From a virus, in IMG/VR virus record IMGVR_UViG_3300031521_001289, positions 1 to 28,490 of that record: 28,490 nucleotides of DNA. One strand, written 5' to 3'. A program made the position numbers and the translations under genes. Positions within the stretch are counted from its first letter, which is position 1. Each line of letters starts with the position of its first letter. Under the pieces are notes generated by a model. The model did no database searches. It saw only the letters and a list, made by a program, of their open reading frames with translations, and was not told the origin of the DNA. Shown in pieces: positions 1 through 5,988 of the stretch.

Positions 1-1
1 T

Positions 2-994
2 TTCAGATTGTTGCTCCCGTTTATGATTGGTATCATTTTTTATCAGTTTGCGGAGTTGTTTCAATGGAGTTTGTATGCTATGTTTGGATTGTCAGGCATA
101 TTGATTTTGCTGTCATATATTATTCGTGTTCCAAAACTACAATTTCAATTCCGTTGGCTTTTTGGCAGCGGAATTTTTTTATTTATGGTCGCGTTGGCTT
201 ATAGTTTAAGTTTCCAACGGGAAAAAGCTGATAAGTTTGATCATCTCCATAAAAAAGGAGTTTATCGGGTTGAACTTACTTCTGCGCCAATTGAGAAGGC
301 AAAATCTTATCTTTGTAAGGTTGATGTTTTGCAATTCCTCGATTCCACCTGGAAACCTGCTCACGGTCAGGCAATTCTTTATTTCCAAAAAGATAAAATG
401 GCTTCAAAGCTATTGTTTGGTGACCGGTTGTTGGTCGAAGCTGAATTTACCACACCCGAAAAAGCGTTGAATCCTGATGGCTTTGATTATGCTGCTTATC
501 TGAAACGACAAGGAGTGGGAGCAACCTGTTATATTTCCTCAGGAAGTTGGCAAATGACTGATCGGAATACCGGTTTTTCAATTCGAAGAGAAGCCGATAA
601 ATGGCGGAATTATTTGTTGGATGTGTATCGGAAGTTTAATACTCAAGGCGATGAATTTGCGGTTTTAGCAGCCCTGACACTTGGTTATACCGACGATTTA
701 CAACCAGATTTGAGAGCCAGTTATAGTGCTACCGGTGCTATGCATATTCTGTCTGTCAGCGGAATGCATGTAGGAGTTGTTTATATTGTCATGGCTTTTT
801 TGTTGGGCTTTTTAAATAAGACGCAACGTCAAAAAGTTTTCAAAACAATTTTTATCATGTTGTTTCTGTGGGCGTATGCTTTCCTTTCAGGTTTGTCCGC
901 AGCTGTGATTCGTGCCACACTTATGTTGGTTGTTGTTATACAAATACTAATTACAAAATATGATTGTAAGTCATTGAAATACAATAGTATATAA
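2..994 (+). CDS. comEC: ComEC/Rec2 competence DNA channel, N-terminal part, interrupted by the prophage
   Basis: ComEC forms the inner-membrane channel for single-stranded DNA uptake in natural transformation. The frame is already open at the left edge (FRLLLPF precedes the first possible start), so the true start lies outside the window. Visible are two N-terminal membrane segments, a soluble DUF4131/OB-like part, and the start of the competence domain with its hallmarks HILSVSGMHVG (about residues 245-255) and LSGLSAAVIRATLM. Family members continue for several more membrane helices and often a beta-lactamase-like domain, for roughly 650-750 residues in all. Here homology ends just after RATLM and about 20-30 unrelated codons follow to a TAA. 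Composition drops to phage-like AT content at the same place. I infer disruption by prophage insertion. ComEC identity is near certain; the exact junction is not visible. Confidence 0.93.
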   Translation, partial: FRLLLPFMIGIIFYQFAELFQWSLYAMFGLSGILILLSYIIRVPKLQFQFRWLFGSGIFLFMVALAYSLSFQREKADKFDHLHKKGVYRVELTSAPIEKAKSYLCKVDVLQFLDSTWKPAHGQAILYFQKDKMASKLLFGDRLLVEAEFTTPEKALNPDGFDYAAYLKRQGVGATCYISSGSWQMTDRNTGFSIRREADKWRNYLLDVYRKFNTQGDEFAVLAALTLGYTDDLQPDLRASYSATGAMHILSVSGMHVGVVYIVMAFLLGFLNKTQRQKVFKTIFIMLFLWAYAFLSGLSAAVIRATLMLVVVIQILITKYDCKSLKYNSI

Positions 995-1200
995 ACAGCT
1001 AACTTTCAATACTTACCAGAAAAATAATTTTTTATTTAGGATAGTTTAACGATCCAGAAAAGCCAAACTTTCAAAAAATCGCTATTTGTGTTTTGTTGAG
1101 ACAGGTTGAGGTCTGGCAACATGTTAAGAATCATGATATTAGCACCCCCCCATTGAATAAAAATCTACCAGCCAGACCACCAGACCAGCCAGTTATAATT
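920..1200. other. Host-prophage junction (attL region)
   Basis: ComEC similarity stops at about 925-960 and the sequence becomes strongly AT-rich. About 300 bp without genes follow before the first phage gene. The stretch holds short direct repeats typical of a recombinase-binding region: AACTTTCAA at 1001-1009 and 1066-1074, CCAGAAAA at 1016-1023 and 1054-1061, and several copies of CAGACC or its complement. The core att sequence cannot be fixed without the right-hand junction, which lies outside the window. The call rests on gene disruption plus composition change. Confidence 0.7.
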
Positions 1201-1268
1201 TAAATTATATATTGTATATCAATTAGTTATATAATAAACAAAAAAGGTCTGTAACTCAATACAGACCT
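1110..1268. repeat. Cluster of CAGACC/GGTCTG hexamers near attL
   Basis: GGTCTGGC (1110-1117) is matched in inverted orientation by GCCAGACC (1171-1178). A further CCAGACC follows at 1180-1186. The hairpin at 1243-1270 again carries GGTCTG and CAGACC. Five copies within 160 bp stand out in such AT-rich DNA. Their position beside the junction suggests arm-type sites for an integrase or excisionase; this is inference. Confidence 0.45.
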
Positions 1269-1270
1269 TT
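1237..1270 (-). terminator. Intrinsic terminator ending the late/lysis operon
   Basis: A perfect 10 bp stem, AAAGGTCTGT/ACAGACCTTT (1243-1252 and 1261-1270), has an 8 nt loop. On the minus strand it runs into a T-rich tract. It lies about 35 bp behind the stop of the last leftward phage gene and would stop late transcription from entering comEC. Confidence 0.85.
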
Positions 1271-1303
1271 AAAACCTAAACAAAACAATACAAAACAATC
1301 TTA

Positions 1304-1567
1304 TCACTCTTTTTCTTTGGTTGTCAAGAATGATGAACCGTAAACACCAAGGCATACAGCAACGATATAAGACAATACAGTTATTAATGTAGCTGGTAAT
1401 GTCAATGGTACACTGGCATTCGCTGTAATGACTGCTAAAGCACCACATCCAAGTTTAAACATTATCTTTCTAAGTCTAACAAAAAAGGCTGGACTTTCTG
1501 ATATAATTCTATTCCTTAATTGGATATAGTTATACTTTATCTTTGTGATGATGTTAGTAGTTATCAT
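1304..1567 (-). CDS. Small holin-like membrane protein
   Basis: An 87-residue protein with a short basic N-terminus, one or two closely spaced hydrophobic segments (about residues 35-52 and 57-80) with small residues between them, and a charged tail ending TTKEKE. Size, topology and location at the end of the cassette that holds the endolysin fit a phage holin, which would open the inner membrane so that the signal-less endolysin reaches the wall. It resembles small membrane proteins common in Bacteroidota prophages, but no diagnostic motif is visible. The start is supported by a leader (18 nt including the ATG) identical to that of the neighbouring fibre gene. It could instead be another lysis accessory protein. 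Confidence 0.5.
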   Translation of the reverse strand: MITTNIITKIKYNYIQLRNRIISESPAFFVRLRKIMFKLGCGALAVITANASVPLTLPATLITVLSYIVAVCLGVYGSSFLTTKEKE

Positions 1568-1589
1568 TGTATTGTTATTAGTTTATTAT

Positions 1590-4208
1590 TTAATAATTAC
1601 TTTCTAAATATATTTTATTTATAGATAGATTAATTGATGTTACTGGTGTCAATGCTGCATTAGATGCATTAACACCAAAGTTTAATAATGTTGATGCTGT
1701 TGGTACTGTGTTAATAGTTCCTGTAACTGTAACCTGTGTGTTTATATCAGTTATTGAATATTTAATTGATGTTCCATTAGGGTCACAATATAAATACATA
1801 TCATACATTTTACCTGATGTTAATGTTAGTGTTGTTGATGTTTTATTAACTGTTCCTGTATTCTTACTTATAACATAAAGTAATCCATTGTCACCACTAT
1901 CACAACCAAATCCAATGGTATCATTTAATGCTGATGGGTTGGCACTAACTACAGTATTTGCTATTGATAATCCTGCAAAGAATCGACCGCCATTAGTCCA
2001 TGTACTAACACCACAACGAGAAAAGAAAGTAAAGCCAGCTTTCACACTATACATTAATTCAGTATTTCTAACACCTAACACTTGATTAGTTGTTGTTACA
2101 ACATTAGCATAATTAGCTCTTTTAATTGATGTTGATGTTGATGTGAATGTTGGTAATGATTGTGCGAATGTTCCTGCTGACGTTCCAACTGTGCCAAGAA
2201 ATAAACCACTTGTTGCATTAGTCTGTTTCCACTCTGTTACATTCTTCATATAACTAACTTGTGATACAGAACCATCAGCCATTAATATTTGAGTTGATGA
2301 ACCACCTGTTTTAATAAATCCTGTAGAAGTAATTGTATTACTGGCTGTTATCTTTCCATTTGGTAGAATATAGAAATATTTAGTTCCTGGCAAACCATAA
2401 GTACCAGTTAAACCATCATAGTTAATACCAAATGAACCATCATCTGGTGTAGTATTAAAGTACCATCTACGACCACCAACGCCATTACTTGCAGTGCTTT
2501 CTAAAACAAAGCCTAAACCACCAGTACCATCACCGTAAAATCTTACATCTTTATCAGCACAATTTAAGTCTAGCATGTAAACACTATCATTTGGAATACA
2601 ATTAATACCTATTGCATTATTACCACTGGTTAACATACTATCAACATATGTAGAACCATTATATACAGGTATTTTATTTAATCCTATAGCTGAAATTGTT
2701 CCATCTTTACCATCAACACCATTAATACCATCAAAATAATCAACACCTTTCACTGGTGTATAACCGCTTAAACCATCAAAGTAATCTACACCTTTCACTG
2801 GTGTATAACCATCAATACCATTAATACCATTTGTTACAGGTAGATCAGTTAATAATGAGCCATCACCAATTATTTTACCAGATAGTGTTATGTTTTCAAT
2901 ATTTAAAGTACCTGTATTATCAAGTGTTATAGTATGTTCACCGTTATTAGATTGTAATGTTGAATCACTGTTTTGATTATGACTTATTGATCCAACAGTA
3001 CTAATATTATTAGATAAGTTGTTTAATGTATCATCTAATCCAGTTATTTGATCTTTAGTTAATCCTGTTAGTAATGAACCGTCACCAATAAAATAAGCAC
3101 CTGTAACATTACCTTTATATATACCATCACCATTATTAGTTAATGTATATAATTTGTTTACACTGTTATCTTGACCCTCAACAGTTGTTATATTGTTCCA
3201 ATTCCACAAATCAATTGAACCAGCTGAATTAATTTTACTTGTATATATTGATTGATTATTTTGATGGTGTAAAGTAGTAATACAAAAATCACCAAATAAA
3301 TTTTGTTGGGTAACATCATCAATAGGATTGATGTTTAATACTAACATTTCTGTATCAATTTCTTTAATATATACATTGCCATTCAGCCAAATACTAGCAT
3401 CTTGTGGATCATTTAATGTATTTGCATTTTTAATGTAATCATCAGAATTAAATACAGCATCTTTACCATCAACACCATCTTTACCATTAATACCATCAAA
3501 ATAATCAACGCCTTTAATTGGTGTATATCCACTTAAACCATCAAAGTAATCAACACCTTTAACTGGTGTATAGCCATCTTTACCATTAATACCATTAATA
3601 CCATCAAAATAATCAATACCCTTAACAGGGGTATAACCATTTAAACCATCGAAATAATCTACACCTTTAACTGGTGTGTTTCCGTCCTTACCATCCTTAC
3701 CAGTAACACCGTCAAAATAATCTACATTCTTGACAGGTGTATAACCATCTTTACCAATTAAGCCATCTTTACCATCAAAGTAATCAATCCCTTTAATTGG
3801 TGTGTGTCCATCACGCCCAGCAAGACCATTGAATGTTATTTGTCCGTTGAGATTTATTTCTTTTGGTTCAACTTCAATATTATCTAATTCAGGGTAATAT
3901 GTTGTATCTTTTATTAATTCAATAGGTTCATAGTTAAATACATAATCAACATCATTAATTGTGTAGTAAACAATAATACAATAAACACCTTGTAAATCTG
4001 TATTTTTTGAATCATAATATAAATCAATTGAATTAGTATTTACTTTGATTGTAGTGTTTAAAATAATAGATGGTTTATGTGAATAACTCATTTTAACGCT
4101 TACATTTTCAGCATTATCAAAGTTTTCAATAATCATTTGATTATCTATATTTTTTCTATATATTTTTAGTTCAATTGATAAATAATTACCTATTTTGTGC
4201 GCTATCAT
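1590..4208 (-). CDS. Tail fibre / receptor-binding protein with GYTPVKGVDYFDG repeats
   Basis: An 872-residue protein probably forming a trimeric fibre at the tail tip. Residues 1-125 form a globular beta-rich attachment domain. Residues 133-251 carry six copies of a GYTPVKGVDYFDG unit separated by collagen-like GKDG linkers, and residues 464-503 carry two more. IGDGSLLTGL-type motifs (about 374-383 and 447-455) are common in Bacteroidota phage fibres. The last ~200 residues look like a beta-sandwich, lectin-like head that probably binds a surface glycan or protein. No intramolecular chaperone is recognised at the C-terminus. The gene lies between endolysin and holin genes, away from the other fibre, which is unusual for a tail gene. 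Fibre role is well supported; the receptor is unknown. Confidence 0.8.
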   Translation of the reverse strand: MIAHKIGNYLSIELKIYRKNIDNQMIIENFDNAENVSVKMSYSHKPSIILNTTIKVNTNSIDLYYDSKNTDLQGVYCIIVYYTINDVDYVFNYEPIELIKDTTYYPELDNIEVEPKEINLNGQITFNGLAGRDGHTPIKGIDYFDGKDGLIGKDGYTPVKNVDYFDGVTGKDGKDGNTPVKGVDYFDGLNGYTPVKGIDYFDGINGINGKDGYTPVKGVDYFDGLSGYTPIKGVDYFDGINGKDGVDGKDAVFNSDDYIKNANTLNDPQDASIWLNGNVYIKEIDTEMLVLNINPIDDVTQQNLFGDFCITTLHHQNNQSIYTSKINSAGSIDLWNWNNITTVEGQDNSVNKLYTLTNNGDGIYKGNVTGAYFIGDGSLLTGLTKDQITGLDDTLNNLSNNISTVGSISHNQNSDSTLQSNNGEHTITLDNTGTLNIENITLSGKIIGDGSLLTDLPVTNGINGIDGYTPVKGVDYFDGLSGYTPVKGVDYFDGINGVDGKDGTISAIGLNKIPVYNGSTYVDSMLTSGNNAIGINCIPNDSVYMLDLNCADKDVRFYGDGTGGLGFVLESTASNGVGGRRWYFNTTPDDGSFGINYDGLTGTYGLPGTKYFYILPNGKITASNTITSTGFIKTGGSSTQILMADGSVSQVSYMKNVTEWKQTNATSGLFLGTVGTSAGTFAQSLPTFTSTSTSIKRANYANVVTTTNQVLGVRNTELMYSVKAGFTFFSRCGVSTWTNGGRFFAGLSIANTVVSANPSALNDTIGFGCDSGDNGLLYVISKNTGTVNKTSTTLTLTSGKMYDMYLYCDPNGTSIKYSITDINTQVTVTGTINTVPTASTLLNFGVNASNAALTPVTSINLSINKIYLESNY
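2700..2819 (-). repeat. Coding repeat block 2 (two GYTPVKGVDYFDG units)
   Basis: Encodes residues 464-503. Its order GYTPVKGVDYFDG-LS-GYTP(V/I)KGVDYFDG-INGxDG almost duplicates the last two units of block 1, which suggests an internal segmental duplication. Confidence 0.8.
3456..3812 (-). repeat. Coding repeat block 1 (six GYTPVKGVDYFDG units)
   Basis: Encodes residues 133-251 of the fibre. Units are 13-14 residues plus Gly/Asp-rich spacers of variable length, which gives a recombination-prone DNA segment. Confidence 0.85.
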
Positions 4209-4218
4209 TGTATTGTTA

Positions 4219-4743
4219 TTATTCTATTATTTTCATTAATTCGTCATAGTACCATTGTCTTTCAGTCATACCATTGTGACCGCCATTAATAACCCTAACT
4301 ACTTCTTTAAAGTCTGGTTTATCTGCCAGTGTGTTTAGCTTATGAGTTGACCAAAACCAACAGGCTGAACGAGTTGCATTATCTGGCTGCTCTAGCAATT
4401 CAGGAAATTTAATAAAGTCTTGATTGAATGCTTTAAATAATAATTGATAGTTAGTTCGACCAGTTATTTGAATTAAACCTCTGCCTTTAAATTTTACACC
4501 ATCACCAGCAATTGTATTACCCAAATCTTTTCTAAACTCATAAGCATGACCGCTGGCTAGTTCTTCGGTATATATTAATCGACCAGATTCAACCAATAGA
4601 TTAGCAATAAAAGCTGATACCCTTAACTTATTATTAATGTCATATTCTACCATATATTTATTCAATAATGGTGTAAATAAATTTGCCTTTGATGTTGATA
4701 TTTTACCGTTACATAGCTTAATAAGTAATTCAGGTGTTAGCAT
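4219..4743 (-). CDS. GH19-family endolysin (chitinase-like lysozyme)
   Basis: A 174-residue glycoside hydrolase family 19 protein that should cut the glycan strands of peptidoglycan at lysis. Family hallmarks are AFIANLLVESG with the likely catalytic acid E52, the TEE pair at 60-61 as second acid, LGNTIAGDG, and the very typical FKGRGLIQITGRTNY at 85-99. The whole protein is one catalytic domain without a signal peptide or separate wall-binding domain, so export would depend on a holin. Its ATG lies inside the end of the preceding 44-residue gene (4730-4864), which suggests coupled translation. Confident. Confidence 0.92.
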   Translation of the reverse strand: MLTPELLIKLCNGKISTSKANLFTPLLNKYMVEYDINNKLRVSAFIANLLVESGRLIYTEELASGHAYEFRKDLGNTIAGDGVKFKGRGLIQITGRTNYQLLFKAFNQDFIKFPELLEQPDNATRSACWFWSTHKLNTLADKPDFKEVVRVINGGHNGMTERQWYYDELMKIIE

Positions 4744-4864
4744 GTATTTGTTTAAATCTATTCATTATTTTGTTGTAACATTCCAAGCAATAATAATGTC
4801 TACCAATCTTATTAATATATTTGACTGGTGTGTTTATTTTGCATAGACTACATTCAATTTTCAT
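4730..4864 (-). CDS. 44-residue protein with two CxxC motifs (putative zinc-binding miniprotein)
   Basis: A short gene translating to MKIECSLCK...YYCLECYNKIMNRFKQIHANT. Two CxxC pairs (C5/C8 and C26/C29) 17 residues apart form a plausible four-cysteine zinc ribbon, followed by a short basic helix. The ATG overlaps the stop of the preceding gene as ATGA (4861-4864), and its own end overlaps the endolysin start by 14 bp, so it is embedded in a tightly coupled chain. That overlap and the paired cysteines are the evidence for coding. The function is unknown: it could be a lysis regulator, a nucleic-acid-binding protein or a structural knuckle. Confidence 0.7.
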   Translation of the reverse strand: MKIECSLCKINTPVKYINKIGRHYYCLECYNKIMNRFKQIHANT

Positions 4865-5205
4865 TCTACAATAACACCATCTTTATATTTATCCAAGGTC
4901 AATAGATATTTTTCTGCATTATCTTTTACATCACCATCAGCTGAAAAGAATAAGGTATAATTTTTAGGACTTTCAACAGGTGCAACACCAGTAGGTGCAT
5001 AAACAGGTGTTTGGTTATCGCTTATATAAATATATTCTGTTTCAACAGGATTTAAACCCTGTTCTTTAATCTCTTTTGATAGATATGTTTTTACATTAAA
5101 ATTCACTGATTTATTTTCAAAATCTATATTAATATTACTGATGGTTATATATGCATTGTCTGCTACTATACCATTTTTAAAATCTATTGTTTTTTGTAAA
5201 CTCAT
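4861..5205 (-). CDS. Conserved-looking phage protein of unknown function (114 aa)
   Basis: A mostly beta-predicted 114-residue protein starting MSLQKTIDFKNGIVADNAYI. No signal peptide, membrane segment or known motif is seen. Many small phage proteins placed just before the lysis genes look like this (a beta-strand N-terminus, then a substitution-tolerant middle). It overlaps the next gene by four bases and follows the 54-residue gene by ~22 bp, so it belongs to the lysis/adsorption operon. A structural accessory role near the fibres is possible but not shown. Confidence 0.7.
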   Translation of the reverse strand: MSLQKTIDFKNGIVADNAYITISNINIDFENKSVNFNVKTYLSKEIKEQGLNPVETEYIYISDNQTPVYAPTGVAPVESPKNYTLFFSADGDVKDNAEKYLLTLDKYKDGVIVE

Positions 5206-5227
5206 TTTGTTTAGGTTATTTGTTTTA

Positions 5228-5392
5228 TTATTTTACTTCTGCTTCTGGTGCTGGTTGTAATTGTGCACTAGCTGACTGTTGCAATTCATTAATCAATTTG
5301 AATACTTGTTCAAATGGTTGTTTAGCTAAAGCGTTAAGTACTGCATTAATTTCATCAACTGTCAATTCAAAATTTAATTTTTTGTTTTCCAT
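5228..5392 (-). CDS. Small phage protein, 54 aa, helical
   Basis: Translates as MENKKLNFELTVDEINAVLN...QLQPAPEAEVK. It has a short beta start, an amphipathic helix-turn-helix pair (LTVDEINAVLNALAKQPFEQVFKLINELQ), and an Ala/Gln/Pro/Glu-rich tail. Proteins of this type, with the LTVDEIN..LNALxxxPFxQVxxLI pattern, recur in Bacteroidota phage tail-lysis regions in my recollection. Their function is not known to me. It starts two bases from the stop of the preceding coiled-coil gene (5394), which supports expression as part of the operon. Confidence 0.75.
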   Translation of the reverse strand: MENKKLNFELTVDEINAVLNALAKQPFEQVFKLINELQQSASAQLQPAPEAEVK

Positions 5393-5393
5393 A

Positions 5394-5825
5394 TTATTTT
5401 TCTTTGTGTAATTTATTTGTGTTTATTTTTCTAATTCTATTAGCACATTCAGTATTTCCACAATAGAATTCTTTCAATTTTATAATCTGCTTATCTTTAT
5501 CATTAAGCATATTTTGTGCTTCTATTAGTTGATTCTTTAATGTATTAATTGCTTTAGATAATGTATCAAGTTCTTTTTGTTTTTCTATTAGTTGCTTCTG
5601 TAATGCTTCAACCTGTTTAACAAAGAATGTAATTTGATTTTGATATAATTCATTATTATTTTTTTCAACATCAATCAATTTTTTATTTATGTCTAATGTT
5701 TCATTATCCTTATCATGTTTATATTTTAGCAGTTTTGTTATTAAAGGAAATAGCCATTTCTGACCAGCTAAAAAAGTAGCTACAGAACCAAGGGCTGTTA
5801 TAATTGCTGTTAACGTTATTGTCAT
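5394..5825 (-). CDS. Membrane-anchored coiled-coil protein, possible inner-membrane spanin
   Basis: 143 residues: an N-terminal hydrophobic helix (about 4-22) plus a second amphipathic stretch to about 33, then a long charged coiled coil (about 45-118) rich in K, E, Q, N and L, and a cysteine-containing end FYCGNTECANRIR. The N-in membrane anchor plus periplasmic coiled coil matches the design of inner-membrane spanin subunits (Rz-like), which help break the outer membrane at lysis. There is no embedded second ORF for an outer-membrane partner. It is the first gene of the lysis/adsorption unit, with a conserved upstream motif at 5881-5898. Membrane plus coiled-coil topology is clear; the spanin role is inference. 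Confidence 0.5.
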   Translation of the reverse strand: MTITLTAIITALGSVATFLAGQKWLFPLITKLLKYKHDKDNETLDINKKLIDVEKNNNELYQNQITFFVKQVEALQKQLIEKQKELDTLSKAINTLKNQLIEAQNMLNDKDKQIIKLKEFYCGNTECANRIRKINTNKLHKEK

Positions 5826-5880
5826 TATTGATTAATTGATATATTTTTATTATTTATTAGAAACATTCTTTTATATATAA

Positions 5881-5898
5881 ATGTGTGATTCTATGCAG
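5881..5898 (-). promoter_or_regulatory. Module-start motif, copy 1 (before the lysis unit)
   Basis: Minus strand reads CTGCATAGAATCACACAT, followed by an AT-rich TTATATATAA. It is one of five copies fitting CTGYAY-N7-RCACAT. It sits 55 nt before the coiled-coil gene and about 35 bp behind the tail terminator at 5934-5964, in the place expected for a promoter or activator site of a new transcription unit. Confidence 0.65.
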
Positions 5899-5933
5899 TA
5901 CTATATTATTAAATGTATTTCATTAGCGGACAC

Positions 5934-5964
5934 AAAAAAACACCACTCAAATTAATGAATGATG
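5934..5964 (-). terminator. Intrinsic terminator after the tail fibre gene
   Basis: On the minus strand CATCATTCA (5964-5956) pairs with TGAGTGGTG (5949-5941) around a 6 nt loop, 9 bp with two G-U pairs. Seven Ts follow. The wobble pairs form only in minus-strand RNA. It lies 25 bp behind the fibre stop codon. Confidence 0.85.
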
Positions 5965-5988
5965 CTTTAATTATATTTATTTGAAATA

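Noticed and set aside
1145-1151. Run of seven Cs as a phase-variable tract
   Set aside because: It lies in non-coding DNA with no adjacent gene or promoter spacing that it could switch.
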